Origin: an uncultured Gammaproteobacteria bacterium
GTDB lineage: Bacteria; Pseudomonadota; Gammaproteobacteria; Pseudomonadales; Ketobacteraceae
Length of the DNA stretch: 64,000 nucleotides
Reading direction: 5' to 3'
NCBI GenBank assembly: GCA_913063125.1
Contig: CAJXZM010000004.1
Span: 31,955-95,954, forward strand
Under the pieces are notes generated by a model, which worked only from the letters and a program-made list of their open reading frames with translations, made no database searches and was not told the origin of the DNA. Shown here piece by piece: positions 45,932 through 57,100 of the stretch. Position numbers and translations under genes: made by a program. Each line of letters starts with the position of its first letter. Position 1 is the first letter of the stretch.

Positions 45932-46570
45932 TTGCATAAGGTTCTACTACTCGAGGATCATACTGATACGCGAATTTGGCTTAGAGGCCTATTGGTGGAG
46001 GCGTTAGACGGAATTACGGTTTTAGAGGCTGAAACTATTGGAGCAGCAAAGGTTATTCTTGAAGACAATATCATTAATTTAGCACTTCTTGATATCAACC
46101 TTCCCGACGGATCGGGTATTGATTTGGCGAGGGACATAACCGCAACTTCAAATGATACCTATATTGTTATGACGACCATATTTGACGATGACAAACACCT
46201 TTTTGCAGCGTTGAAGGCGGGGGCTAAAGGGTATTTGTTAAAGGAGCAACCCCGCGAGCAATTGATTCAGCGTATTCAAGGTATTTTGAAGGGGGAGCCG
46301 CCCCTATCGCCTTCGATTGCGAGGCGAATATTGACCTATTTTCAAGACGCCCAAGCCGAAAAGCCTGAGTCATGCCTTTCAAAAAGAGAGGAAGAAGTGC
46401 TTACACTTGCAGCAAAAGGCTATAAAACGAAAGAAATATCCAAAATGTTAGAGATTAGCCTCAATACCAGTGCAGGTTATTTGAAGAGTATCTATAGAAA
46501 ATTGAATATCTCATCCAGAGCAGAAGCCACATTAGAGGCTACAAAACTAGGGTTGGTGAAGCCCGATTAA
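45932..46570 (+). CDS. NarL/FixJ-type response regulator
   Basis: 212 residues starting at TTG, 7 bases after the AAGGGGG site; no ATG or GTG is available before the receiver domain. REC domain LLLEDHTDTRIWL, phospho-Asp in LALLDINLPDGSG and Lys in LLKEQP. LuxR-type HTH: LSKREEEVLTLAAKGYKTKEI followed by SLNTSAGYLKSIYRKL (first part shortened: SKREEEVLTLAAKGYKTKEI). It pairs with the sensor kinase just upstream. Target genes are unknown. Confidence 0.9.
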   Translation: MHKVLLLEDHTDTRIWLRGLLVEALDGITVLEAETIGAAKVILEDNIINLALLDINLPDGSGIDLARDITATSNDTYIVMTTIFDDDKHLFAALKAGAKGYLLKEQPREQLIQRIQGILKGEPPLSPSIARRILTYFQDAQAEKPESCLSKREEEVLTLAAKGYKTKEISKMLEISLNTSAGYLKSIYRKLNISSRAEATLEATKLGLVKPD

Positions 46571-46599
46571 CTATTGTAGTACTAAAACCGGAGACCTTT

Positions 46600-46635
46600 C
46601 CGGTTCCGCAAGCCTCTTTGGAAAAACGGAACCGG
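46600..46635. terminator. 9-bp inverted repeat between convergent genes
   Basis: CCGGTTCCG and CGGAACCGG pair across an 18-base loop in the 77-base gap between the response regulator and the small secreted protein gene. Possibly a bidirectional terminator without U tract. Confidence 0.4.
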
Positions 46636-46647
46636 TCTGAGCTGGGT

Positions 46648-46902
46648 CTATTTATTATCGTAATCGTCTTCAGCATCAACTTTTGCGTCTTGTTTCTTTT
46701 GTTTTCGTGTTCCTTCTCCACCGCTATGCCCCGTTGCAACGACATAACCATCATCGTCAATAAGCTCCGCCCGAATAACGACTTCCCCATATACCGTTTT
46801 CGTTTTTGTGTATCGAACTTCATGGTCTCCGTCGTAAGCGAACCCCATGTTCGAAAAGAAAGCGGTACAACAGATTATCGTAGCTAAAATAGTGTTTTTC
46901 AT
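46648..46902 (-). CDS. Small secreted protein, unknown
   Basis: 84 residues. A signal peptide is clear (MKNTILATIICCTAFFSNMGFA, cut after GFA; quoted as ILATIICCTAFFSNMGFA). The mature ~62 residues are a short beta-strand region (TKTVYGEVVIRAELIDDDGYVVATG) and a highly charged tail (RKQKKQDAKVDAEDDYDNK). GGAG precedes the ATG. I recognise no family. It is convergent with the two-component regulator. Confidence 0.65.
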   Translation of the reverse strand: MKNTILATIICCTAFFSNMGFAYDGDHEVRYTKTKTVYGEVVIRAELIDDDGYVVATGHSGGEGTRKQKKQDAKVDAEDDYDNK

Positions 46903-47058
46903 GGTTTATCTCCGGATGAAAGTCCGTTTCGTTGTTGGAGTAACCATGCTAATTCCAAAAGGAGAACTTAACTATCCCATGAATAGGGGGACCAGTTTAG
47001 GGGGTATGGCGTTTTGGGTTAACAGGTATATCAAGTAGAAGAGCGAGGTCGTTACTGC

Positions 47059-48045
47059 CTAGTTACCTACTAGACTATTTACATAGGCCCCTAGTATAGT
47101 TGGAACGATTTGAGCAGAAAAGCCATGCCAATCACCGTACTTATCATACAACTGATCATGGACATTATCATACAACGTTAACATGGCGTCTTTGTTCTGG
47201 TGTAATGCTACCTCGCCGTCATATTTCAATATTTCTTCTTGCACTAAACGTTGTATTGTAAATTGTAGTTCCTTTGCCTCAAGGAAGTCTTTCTTGTCAC
47301 CTACTTTAAAGTGACTGGATACAAAGGTAGTAAAATCAATGTTGGCAATACGTTCCAACATGCGATAGTAACCTGGTGTATATATTGCGATTCCTCCTAC
47401 TGGCAAAAATACCTCAACGCCAACAGTGTCGGCTGCATACAATAAATTTTCTTCCGGTAGGTGTACCGCATAAAACGTATCGGTATGAGAGAAACCGCCG
47501 TACAATAATTGAAAAGCAACACCACCAATGTTCATCTCTACATCACCATTGATTGTTTTAGTGGGTTTAGCGATACCAAGATGGGTAATATCAAAGTCTT
47601 GCCAATAACTTTCGGTTTTCTCGTGAGCGATAACGTGTTTGGGTTTGAGAATGGCACCGCCCCCCACATGATCAAGATGAAAATGAGTATAGATTAAGGT
47701 ATGGACCGGCTTGTCTAAGCCTGCATGTTTAAGTTCCCTTAGCAAACGCTTAGAGAGTTCCTTGGTGAAGGAATCCACAACCACTAACCCTACGTCAGTA
47801 TCCACGATAAGCGTGCGATCAAAACCCCAGTTATAGGTCCATACCTTAGGGCTGAGCTGGTCCAGGTGCGAACCTGTCGCACCCTCAATGTTGAGATAAT
47901 CCACTTGTTGGCCTAGCGCCATGTGCCCCATCATTCGTGTCATCTGGCCCGCGCAGCCGCTTATCATTAGTAACAAGGACAGTAGTGTGAGCAGCAATAC
48001 AAACCGCGATGCTAGTGTTTGGAGAGTGAATTCTAGAGTTTTCAT
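47059..48045 (-). CDS. Metallo-beta-lactamase-fold hydrolase, lipoprotein
   Basis: 328 residues from the ATG at 48045 (AAAAGG upstream; the TTG at 48054 has none). Lipobox LMISGC gives an outer-membrane or periplasm-side lipoprotein. The MBL zinc motif THFHLDHVGG is near 125 (HxHxDH), with later ligands in GGFSHTDTFY and the Asp in LYAADTVG, and SSHFKVGD near the end. The substrate is not predictable. The enzyme would act outside the cytoplasm. Confidence 0.82.
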   Translation of the reverse strand: MKTLEFTLQTLASRFVLLLTLLSLLLMISGCAGQMTRMMGHMALGQQVDYLNIEGATGSHLDQLSPKVWTYNWGFDRTLIVDTDVGLVVVDSFTKELSKRLLRELKHAGLDKPVHTLIYTHFHLDHVGGGAILKPKHVIAHEKTESYWQDFDITHLGIAKPTKTINGDVEMNIGGVAFQLLYGGFSHTDTFYAVHLPEENLLYAADTVGVEVFLPVGGIAIYTPGYYRMLERIANIDFTTFVSSHFKVGDKKDFLEAKELQFTIQRLVQEEILKYDGEVALHQNKDAMLTLYDNVHDQLYDKYGDWHGFSAQIVPTILGAYVNSLVGN

Positions 48046-48138
48046 ATACAACAACCTTTTCTAATTGTTAAATGGTGTACGGCTGATACAAATTCTCGCT
48101 ATTATGTAATTCATTCGCAATTACCTTGCAGGTAATCG

Positions 48139-48555
48139 GTGTCTATTGCTCAGTCACTGGGTTTGGATGTCAGCGAGCGGGATAGAATTCGCTATTTAAA
48201 GGTTGATCGGAATATGACATATTCAATAATTACAGTAATCATTGCTGGTAACACCTATAGGCTTGCTGCAAATGATCATAAAGGCATATTGGCAATGCCC
48301 AATAAAGATCGGCAGGCGCTTTTAGAATTACTTGAGAGTGTAAAGGTGCAGGAAGTGTTGGAGGCGCCCAAAAGCAATGCCGAATCTTTCAAAAGTAATC
48401 CAAAAGATATGAGCAAAGGAGAGCTTGATGCTTTGGCTGCACAGCTGATTATGAAAGAAAAAAGCAGCCAAAAGCCGCCCATGGATAAGAGGGGGCTTTA
48501 TAAGTGGATCGGTGGTTTTACCGTGGTTGTGATTTTTCTGATGCTGGTATTATAA
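48139..48555 (+). CDS. Tail-anchored small protein, unknown
   Basis: 138 residues starting at a GTG with a weak AGG-containing site. The N-terminal ~70 residues are a compact domain (TYSIITVIIAGNTYRLAAND, LAMPNKDRQALLELLESV). A Lys-rich linker follows, and the chain ends in one hydrophobic helix (YKWIGGFTVVVIFLMLVL), so it is probably anchored by its C-terminus with the domain in the cytoplasm. It converges with the AAA+ operon 42 bases away but is transcribed in the opposite direction. Confidence 0.55.
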   Translation: MSIAQSLGLDVSERDRIRYLKVDRNMTYSIITVIIAGNTYRLAANDHKGILAMPNKDRQALLELLESVKVQEVLEAPKSNAESFKSNPKDMSKGELDALAAQLIMKEKSSQKPPMDKRGLYKWIGGFTVVVIFLMLVL

Positions 48556-48596
48556 TTTTGTTGTAGATGCTTTTCTGTAACCTATTGATGTATAAG

Positions 48597-50849
48597 CTAA
48601 CGTATTTTGATCTGATCTTTCTCACAATCTAGTGTCACTACACCGCCGAGTTCCTCGCTCTGCAAGTATTCAGTAAGCGCTCTGACCACGTGTTTCTCAA
48701 TTGCTCGTTGAATTGGCCTGGCTCCATAGAGCGGACTAAAACCAATGTCAGCAATAAAGTCGACAAGACGGTCCGCAAATACCAAGGTGATATTGTTATC
48801 CTTGATTCTATCTCTCTCTGCAAGTCTTTCCATTTCAATTCGGGTAATCGCAATGATATGTTTTTTTGATAAAGCCTGAAAGGAAAGTACATCATCAATA
48901 CGATTGAAAAATTCAGGTCTGAAAAACTTTTTAATAGCCGTCATTGAAACCTCGCTTGTAGAGTTTGAGGAAAATCCGATTCCTTTTGATTTATTCGAGC
49001 CAAGATTGGACGTCATAATGATGATGCTACTTCGGAAATCCGTAACCCGACCAAATCTATCTGTTAATATCCCCTCATCAAATACCGTTAACAACGCATC
49101 AAATACACTTGGGTGAGCTTTTTCTATTTCGTCTAATAACACCACTGAAAACGGATTGGAACGAACATGCTGTACCAGTTTTCCGGGAGAATCCAAATCA
49201 CCAATAAGCCTTACGATATGCCCGGGGTGCTGAAATTCACTCATGTCCATTCTGAATAGCGGGTGTTTACTTTGACCTGCGTCGAAGAAGTAGGACGCTA
49301 ATGCTTTCGTCGCTGCCGTTTTACCCACACCGGTTGGCCCCGCAAATAGCAGTGTCGCTATCGGCTTGTGGGGGGCATTTAGTCCAGATTTAAACGTCTG
49401 AACAATACTGCACAAACTCTTCAGAATAGGGTCCTGTCCCTTGATCTTCTGAGAAAAAAAGCGCATCAGGTCTTCATCGGATAACGCAATGTTATCTCGG
49501 AGCAGGATTTCGGGTAAGCCTGTGTACCCTGTAAAGATTCGAATAATGTCATCTCTATTGATGACGGAGCGCTGTGTATTGGCAGACTGTTTAATACATT
49601 CACTAAGAAAACTGACATGTTTTCCGGGCGACTTTTCGTATTTGATATAACGGCTAACCAACTGAAACGATAAGTCCAGCGCGTCATTGCTCACCTGAAT
49701 GCTAAAGTTTGTATCGGCATACTTGGCGTAATGCCTTAACACTTTGGAGGAGGCCGCGGGGTCAAGCTCACTTATCATTGTGAGTTCAAAATAATGGATA
49801 AAGCTTGGTAATAAAGCTCGAGAGGCCTCCACTTGTTGAGGTCGCATCTCACCAATTATTCGGAGCTGACCCTTGGCAATGTAGGACTGCAAATAAGCCG
49901 CTACGGAATCTTCCTGAGATTCCCCACCGACATGCATTAGATCAGCTAAATCGGTAATCCAGAGAATACCGTTCACTGAGGCCAACGCTTCAATAACCTC
50001 ATCACAAATTTCTTGCCACTCACCCAAGTATTTTGCTTTGGATATGAGTCGCTGCGCAGTGGTGCGCCATACGGTTATCGGTTGTTCATCACTTTTGGTT
50101 TCGCGCCGGGCGGCTTTGATTACATCATTCCATAGTGCCGTTTTCCCAACACCTTGATCACCGACTAAAATGATATTGTCTTTGTTTGAAAGGATTTTGG
50201 ATACTAACCGTGATACTTCCTTTTCTCGTTCCCAAGCAACCTCGGGTAAACGCGATAACGTCTTTCTTTCCTTGTTCGGTATCGGTAGTCGATCAGTGGT
50301 TTCTTTAAGGATGGCTGGTATCTGGGGTTCGTTAAGATAGGACGCCGATAGTTTGGGGCTCGCTTGTACTTTAATGCTGTCTAGAGAGGGTAGAACCTTC
50401 ATTCGGTACTGCATCGCATCTTCGGGTGATGTGTTCTCTATGATATCCCGCACGAAGTGTTCAATCAGGGATTTGAGCTGCGTTTTATCGTAGTAATAAA
50501 AGGACCGATTATACAGGGGTAAGAAACATTGCCCGAAATCCTCTTGGCGCGCGTCACCATGAACCGCCGCTACGTTAAAGCTATTATTACCGGGTAGTGG
50601 ATAGATGCCACTCTTTTCACGGTAGGTCATTTGAACAGAAACTGAATAAAATACTAGAATGGGATTATCAATTTGTGGGGGTTCCGTAACCCCATCTGTT
50701 TTGAATGCCTTGGTAAGAAATTCCGCTGCAGATTTTCTCAATGCACCAGGGCTGTTATCCATTACTGAATAATCGGTACCAACAACCTGTCCCATGTAGG
50801 TATTTTCATCAATGGGCCAGATTAGCAACGGGAAGTGTGTCATTGGCAT
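48597..50849 (-). CDS. ClpA-like double AAA+ protein C (750 aa), third gene of operon
   Basis: N-terminal unknown domain (~1-150, starting FPLLIWPIDENTYMGQVVG); linker; D1 with Walker A GDQGVGKT (230-237) but Walker B ILWITDLADLM, i.e. no Asp-Glu; D2 with Walker A GPTGVGKT (504-511), Walker B VLLDEIEKAH (570-579), sensor-1 MTSNLGS, arginine finger FFRPEFFNRID and sensor-2 GARPIQR. The GYVG pore loop of ClpA/B D2 is replaced by GDLDSPGK. There is no ClpB M-domain and no ClpP-binding loop that I can see. It ends soon after D2, unlike the other two. The ATG at 50849 has AAAGG nine bases upstream and overlaps the previous gene by ten bases. Confidence 0.85.
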   Translation of the reverse strand: MPMTHFPLLIWPIDENTYMGQVVGTDYSVMDNSPGALRKSAAEFLTKAFKTDGVTEPPQIDNPILVFYSVSVQMTYREKSGIYPLPGNNSFNVAAVHGDARQEDFGQCFLPLYNRSFYYYDKTQLKSLIEHFVRDIIENTSPEDAMQYRMKVLPSLDSIKVQASPKLSASYLNEPQIPAILKETTDRLPIPNKERKTLSRLPEVAWEREKEVSRLVSKILSNKDNIILVGDQGVGKTALWNDVIKAARRETKSDEQPITVWRTTAQRLISKAKYLGEWQEICDEVIEALASVNGILWITDLADLMHVGGESQEDSVAAYLQSYIAKGQLRIIGEMRPQQVEASRALLPSFIHYFELTMISELDPAASSKVLRHYAKYADTNFSIQVSNDALDLSFQLVSRYIKYEKSPGKHVSFLSECIKQSANTQRSVINRDDIIRIFTGYTGLPEILLRDNIALSDEDLMRFFSQKIKGQDPILKSLCSIVQTFKSGLNAPHKPIATLLFAGPTGVGKTAATKALASYFFDAGQSKHPLFRMDMSEFQHPGHIVRLIGDLDSPGKLVQHVRSNPFSVVLLDEIEKAHPSVFDALLTVFDEGILTDRFGRVTDFRSSIIIMTSNLGSNKSKGIGFSSNSTSEVSMTAIKKFFRPEFFNRIDDVLSFQALSKKHIIAITRIEMERLAERDRIKDNNITLVFADRLVDFIADIGFSPLYGARPIQRAIEKHVVRALTEYLQSEELGGVVTLDCEKDQIKIR

Positions 50850-53800
50850 GCGTTTGTACCTTTATTGGCATTGACTTTGGTATTGGTAGTGGAATAGCAA
50901 GGGTAGAGCAATATGTTGAGATCAGCAGGCGTAGTGGGAGCCTCAATAGACATGCCGAGTCGTAAATCTGTGATGTGATACATATCCGCAGTTGGGTCAT
51001 TGCGGTAATACAGCCTCAGCACCTGCAATTCAGATTGATTACGCAAGGTGCTTATAGCAGAGGCGATCTCATCAGGATCAACTGAACGTAGATAATGTAG
51101 CAACACGGGAACCTGCATGGATTGATGTTCGATAAATAGGTGCACACCACTCTCATACTCCAATAGCTCATGAATGCCACAGCCTGAGATTGAAAGGGTT
51201 ACACCGGATTTATCTTTATTTCGATGTTCGATTGAACCTATCGCATCAACGGCAGATGTTACATACCGGTCTAGGTGGTCAACTTGTTGCGTGTCGCCCT
51301 CAGTCATCAGCGGCATAATCAGCAACGTACCTTGATCTATGCCCCGGTCGGCCAAACACTTGCTGGCAAAGGTCAGTTGTTGCGTTTCCCCCGTGAGCTG
51401 TAACCGGCTGTGTAAATCTTCTTGAAATGCTTCGCCGGATTTTTTGTGCAGATCATGTAAGTAATCACGCATATCATTGTGAGCAAATAGCGCTGCAGTA
51501 TCGACCTTAATGTCCTTCCATTTCGATAATGCGATTGCCCGCGAAGAACGTAATGAAAAACTACCCTTAATCGTAGACGTTTTTAAGCGGTCTTCGGTTT
51601 CCCAAAGAAAGCGTTGTAGTGGCTCTTTAATGTCACGGATTGCGCCACTAAGAGACCAGGCGGCGTATTGTGTTTTTTCGTTGGTTTCGCTAGAAAGGGA
51701 AGTCAGGGTGGTCAGGGCATTGTCGGAGTCCTCCAGGCGCAGGAGGAGGGTTCGGTATTCTTCTAGGTCAACTTGATCACTGTCGAATTGAAAAAGGTTC
51801 TGTATCACGGTTTGATACATAAGCTGAGTGATCGTTGTAACGGGTTGACCATCGGCTAAAGCAACATTGAGAATAATCGGGTCGCTGGAGGTTATCTCCG
51901 ATAAAAGTTTCCCCGTAAGCTGTGTAATCGTTTTTTCGAGGTTACGTTTTAGGGCTCTGGCCCCAAGCCTGGGGTTGTAACTCTGGTTCGCCAAGGTGGT
52001 TAAACATTCTTCGTCAACATTAAGAATGGTTTTTCGTCGAGTAAAGCCATCTCTTTGTAAAAGTTTCGAGAGATGTAACCGCGCGAGGAACTGCATGCTG
52101 TCTTGTTGCAAGGCATCAAACACCACAATGTTGTTGATGCGATTAATCATTTCCGGTCTAAAAAACTGTTCTAGTGCTTTTAAATAAGTGCTGGCGTTTT
52201 CAAGTGGTTGCGGCGCAAAACCCATTTCAGTTGATGATTCCTGCGCGCCGATATTGGAGGTCATAACGATGACACATTGTGTAAAGTCTGTGGTGTTGCC
52301 AAGGGCATCTGTCAATCGGCCATCATCCAAGAGCTGTAATAACAGATCATGAACCCGGGGATGGGCTTTCTCAACCTCGTCCAACAACAAGACACAGGAG
52401 CCGTTGTAACGCACCTGTTCGGTGAGGATGCCCTGTGGATGATGCTGGCTGCCGATCAATCGATCTACTGAGCCGTCATCGACATATTCGTTCATGTCGA
52501 TGCGCACTAAACATTCGGGCCTATCAAACAGGTAGTTGGCGAGCAATTTAACGGCTTCGGTTTTCCCCACTCCAGTTGGCCCTATGAATAGCATGGTGTT
52601 TAACGGTTTAGACGGGGAGGTGATTTGGGCCTTTATGCCTAACACAGTATCGGTCAGCACTTCGCAAGCCTGTGCTTGGCCGATTAAGTTTTGATTGAAA
52701 AATGCAAGGATGTCAGACCGTTTAAGCGTAATGTTCCGATCAATCATATCTTTCTTGATATGGAACTGACTCTCCAGTGATTCGTAGATTCGCTGTTCGT
52801 TTAGAACCGCTTTTTGATTGCGAACGGAGAGTTTTTCCAGGATGGAAATGACATTACCGGGCAGCTCTGCATTACCACGAAAGCGCGGTTCAGATTTTAG
52901 TACGGTCAACATGGCCTTACTGCCAATTCGTAGTTGGTATTGGTACTCCAGCTGTGCTCGCTTATGCACGTAGACTTTATTGAGCTCTTGGGGTTTTAAC
53001 GCTTCTAAGCGGATGACTTGGAATAAGTCGGAGAAACCTCGGTCGATTTCTTGGATCTTTTGCCATTCCTCTGCGGTGGCCTCTAGCACAACCGGTATGT
53101 CGCGTCGTTCAACATAGGGTTTTAACAAGTGGCTGAGTGTTAATGAGGTCTGGCTGGATTTACCAATACGCAGTAAAGCAATGGGATTGTCGACATAAAG
53201 AACATCTGGCAGTCTATGCTTGCGGGTGGTTTGTAACATCCGTTCTTTTAGGCGTTCGAGTATAGATTCAAATCGACGCTCCCATTGCCCGACAACACTC
53301 ATTCCTGAGATCACTCTCAGCGGATCGACGTGCCAAATTTTTTGTGATTTTGTTAACGAACGCTGTGGGTTTTGATCTAAATAGTCTTTGAGCGTATTTT
53401 CAATCAGGTTGGTTTTGCCAATACCCACTTTCCCAACCACCACGACTGCTTGAGGTTTTCCACCGAACAGGCAGCGACTCAATAACTGGGTCTCGTTGGT
53501 TCGAAAGAACGCGGTGCCGAGAGCATCGGGATAGCGTAGCGTCAAATCCTCACCAACTTTATTGAGTTCTGTGGCGCCATCCATCGACTCGTTGCCGAAC
53601 TGGAAAGCGAATAGTGACGAGCCGCTTTCCTCAAAGGGAAAAATTTGTCGGGTAATTTCGGTACTGGCTTTGATGATGGTGATTGAATCGTTTGCCTGAG
53701 ACAAACAGGATTCTATATCAAAGGTTTCATTTTCCTTTCTCTGTTGCCTAAAAAAAGCGGCTATTTTTTCTGTAATAAATGTAATCTGCAGGGGCCTGGT

Positions 53801-54172
53801 CTTAATGTCCTGGCTGATTCGAACGGTCATGCCATTAAGCTTTGGAAGGCATGCATAGCGTTGGCCATTCAGTTCATAAAACGCCACGGCAAACAAACCC
53901 TCAATGTATTTTAAACCGGATTTTAACGCTAGCTGAAGTAAGTCAAATTTGATCTCTGGTGCAAAGCAATACCATAGCAGTTCGTCAAGTAACTCCGCCT
54001 CAGGTTGTTTTTGGAGAAACTGGTTTCTCACCGAACGTTGCATTGCCCGCATGGCATCACCATAGCGGTTGCGCGATATGACTTGGCCTTTGATCAAGAG
54101 GGGGCTAATACTAAACCCACTCTTTCGTTGCTCCACTAATATCGGAAACGCTAATCGCACCACCATGCTCAT
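50840..54172 (-). CDS. ClpA-like double AAA+ protein B with release-factor-like C-terminus (1,110 aa)
   Basis: N-terminal domain (~1-200, FPILVEQRKSGFSISPLLIKG) like those of A and C. D1 Walker A GKVGIGKT (~247-254), Walker B VLYVDNP with Asn for Glu. D2 Walker A GPTGVGKT (531-538), Walker B VLLLDEVEKAH (594-604), sensor-1 MTSNIGA, FFRPEMINRIN and sensor-2 GARALKR; the pore loop is GSQHHPQG instead of GYVG. The last ~300 residues are helical and then resemble a PCRF domain: GTLLIMP near 948 and SGVTLSISG..HELLEYESGVHLF at ~989-1013. There is no GGQ. The ATG overlaps the stop of A (ATGA), so translation is coupled. Confidence 0.85.
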   Translation of the reverse strand: MSMVVRLAFPILVEQRKSGFSISPLLIKGQVISRNRYGDAMRAMQRSVRNQFLQKQPEAELLDELLWYCFAPEIKFDLLQLALKSGLKYIEGLFAVAFYELNGQRYACLPKLNGMTVRISQDIKTRPLQITFITEKIAAFFRQQRKENETFDIESCLSQANDSITIIKASTEITRQIFPFEESGSSLFAFQFGNESMDGATELNKVGEDLTLRYPDALGTAFFRTNETQLLSRCLFGGKPQAVVVVGKVGIGKTNLIENTLKDYLDQNPQRSLTKSQKIWHVDPLRVISGMSVVGQWERRFESILERLKERMLQTTRKHRLPDVLYVDNPIALLRIGKSSQTSLTLSHLLKPYVERRDIPVVLEATAEEWQKIQEIDRGFSDLFQVIRLEALKPQELNKVYVHKRAQLEYQYQLRIGSKAMLTVLKSEPRFRGNAELPGNVISILEKLSVRNQKAVLNEQRIYESLESQFHIKKDMIDRNITLKRSDILAFFNQNLIGQAQACEVLTDTVLGIKAQITSPSKPLNTMLFIGPTGVGKTEAVKLLANYLFDRPECLVRIDMNEYVDDGSVDRLIGSQHHPQGILTEQVRYNGSCVLLLDEVEKAHPRVHDLLLQLLDDGRLTDALGNTTDFTQCVIVMTSNIGAQESSTEMGFAPQPLENASTYLKALEQFFRPEMINRINNIVVFDALQQDSMQFLARLHLSKLLQRDGFTRRKTILNVDEECLTTLANQSYNPRLGARALKRNLEKTITQLTGKLLSEITSSDPIILNVALADGQPVTTITQLMYQTVIQNLFQFDSDQVDLEEYRTLLLRLEDSDNALTTLTSLSSETNEKTQYAAWSLSGAIRDIKEPLQRFLWETEDRLKTSTIKGSFSLRSSRAIALSKWKDIKVDTAALFAHNDMRDYLHDLHKKSGEAFQEDLHSRLQLTGETQQLTFASKCLADRGIDQGTLLIMPLMTEGDTQQVDHLDRYVTSAVDAIGSIEHRNKDKSGVTLSISGCGIHELLEYESGVHLFIEHQSMQVPVLLHYLRSVDPDEIASAISTLRNQSELQVLRLYYRNDPTADMYHITDLRLGMSIEAPTTPADLNILLYPCYSTTNTKVNANKGTNACQ

Positions 54173-57100
54173 GATTCTTTTTCCTGTATAACAAGGAATG
54201 ATTGATTGAGGTGAGTGGCTAGCAACGACTTATATCTTAGTTCTTGCATTTGTTCGGCATGTTTCGTCAATGGTTTGTAGTCGCTGCTACCAAATCGCTT
54301 ATCGCTATACCCGAAGTCCTTCACGCGTCGTTTGGGTTTGGTGCTGCTATAGTATTTTTTGCGATGAATGCCTTGAGGTACTTCATACTCGTCCTTGAGG
54401 CCGAGATAAACATCGACAGACATTAGGCTTTTCTTTTGCTCCTCAGACTCCAATTGCCAGATACCGACTTCTTGGATAAAGAATAGCCCCACTGAAGGAC
54501 CTTTTATCGTCAGCGCTTTACCGATCAGTTGATGATTTTTCTGTTGAGAGGGTTTTGATAGCAACGGATAGATGTCATTATCGAGAGTTTCTTCGGTCAA
54601 ATCTTCCTCATCGTCTTCCTTCTTGGGTTGCTCCTCTTCGGCGGGTGTATCGGTAACGGTGTCCGGTGCTGTTTTGACATAGATATATTGAATTTGATAA
54701 TCCAAAGTCAGAGCCTTAAACCACCGGATGTATTGTTGTTCAATGAATGACACATCTTGTTCTGCACCGTAGAGATATAAACTTGCTTCATTGTGATGAG
54801 GGTTGGAAATCGAATCAATGGTCACTAATAATTGCACAAATGTCTCCTGGGCGCCCAGAATCATTGCATCGAAATCTTGAACAAATAGTCCTGCATCCTC
54901 ATCCAGAAGGCAGGTCAGTGCTTGTTCCTCAATACTAAATGCTTCTGTCAGCAATGTGTCAAATTGAGCGCTTAGCGAACGGTATGTCTCATAGTCCGAT
55001 ACTAATGTAAGGTCTTGCCAAAAACTTTCCTTCTTTCTCTTCTTTATGGCTTCTAGTTGATCGAGATGGCTCAACAGGCTGATCCAGGTACCACCATTTT
55101 CCAAGGCCTGCACCATCGTACGATGCGCAGCCGCGTCGTCGGCAATCTCAAGTAGCGTACTTGTTTCTTTTAGCTCGCTGTTAGCCAATCTTTCAACGAT
55201 AGTGATTGAATTGTTTGTGCTACTTATCTCGATCGTTAGGGGGGCGTTTTGTTTGTATTGAGCCAGCACTTCAGCCAGGGGCCACGAGATGCGCTGTTGT
55301 ATAATGCGTTGTATCGCTCGAGCGCCATATTTTGATGACCTAATATCTTGCGCCAGAATCGGATAGATGGATTCAGATAGGGTCAACTTTACCGGTCTAC
55401 TGATGACGCCAGGTACCCGTGTTAGATCGCCTATTTCCTTTCTAATGACAGCCTCTTGCTCTTGGCTTGTTAAAGGAGAAAAGGGGACGACCAACTCTAT
55501 TCGATTAAACAGTTCTGGCCTGAAATGTTGGGTCACTGCTTCTTCAAAGTGCGCCTCTAATGTGTTGCCAGATTCGTTCTGTGTGAAGCCCATCTTGTTA
55601 GCGGAGAAACTTTGCCCCCCGATATTGGATGTCATGATCACGATGGTGCTGCAAAAATTGGCAATCTCACCCTTATCATCAGTGAGTCGCCCCTCATCGA
55701 GTACTTGAAGTAGTAAATCGAAAAACGAGGTGTCAGCTTTTTCAATTTCATCGAATAGAACAATAGCAAATGGCTGTTGCCTGACTTTAGTGACAAGGCT
55801 AGCTTCGCTGGCTGCAGTCAGGCGTGTCACTGAATAGGGATCCGAATATTCGGACATATCGAATCTGACCATCCTTTTCGCATCCCCAAAGATATACTCT
55901 GCCAGCGTTTTTGCGATTTGTGTTTTACCAACACCGGTTGGGCCCACAAACAGCGCCGAGGTGATGGGTTTGCCAGAGCGCGCCATGCCACTTTTGACGG
56001 TCAACAAACCGTTAATCACTTCATCAACTGCGCGATGCTGCCCAATGACGCGTTCTTCAAAAAAACGTTTTGCTTGGGATGCTTTAAACGGGATGTCGGT
56101 ATCCACCAGAAAAGGGGGCATTCCTGATTCGTCGCAAAATGCACCAATCGCGGCCTGCTCACTGATGGTGGTAGTTTGTTTTGGTGCCTGCAATAATAAA
56201 GATTCAAAGAATCGAATGGTTTTACCTGGGTAGCCCGAGTACGGTGCATATCGTCGGTGTAACGAGATAATTCGTTTAATTGCATCTGGGCTGGCCCCGA
56301 CTTTCAGTAATTCGCATAACCCTTTCACTGCTAGTGATGTGATTCGATTCTCTTCCTCAGTCGAGCGCTCTGAAAACCGAACGATATGAAAAAGTTGGGA
56401 GTAACCCGGAGAGCGAAGATCAATTTTTTCCAGTTGCTCTTCAGTTAATTCACCAATTAAGGCCATTTCATTACGCTGTAACCCATCTCGAAGCGCATCT
56501 CCTATACTGACGGAGCTGCCCGCGTACTGGCCAACCTCAAAAAGCTCAGCGTAGTTGCCAACGTACATAAGATCAGCTGATCGGCGTAGCTCCGCTACCC
56601 ATTGACCTAACCCGTACTGCCAACCACCTTCTTCGGTGAGTACGCGCAAGAGTTGGGCAGCCGTTGTTTGCCAGGGTATTCGTTGAAATTCCATTTTGTG
56701 TTGTCGAAAAAACTCCTGAATAAGTGCAGTCTTACCACACCCGTTAGGACCGACAATCAACACACTTTGTCGATATGGGCCAAGTAAGTTTTTACGCAGA
56801 TCGTCAACATAGTCATCCAATCCGATAGCACTCATACGCGTATAAGTGATATGCCTTGCTGTTTTTCCAACAATGTTTTCTTTTTGCCCTTGACGTTTTT
56901 GCATCAGTTCCGATGGCGTATAAAACTCAAGCTGAATAGGGTGATGATGAACCACCGGTGGGGTGTACCATTGTTTTGATATGAGGGAGTGCTGTGAGGT
57001 TAATCGTTTGTTACGCTGAAATTCCAGTAATACGGTTTCTTTTAGGTTTTTCTTAAGTTCATCGATGGTCTTGGCGAAATTAGCTACCCCGATTGCCGGA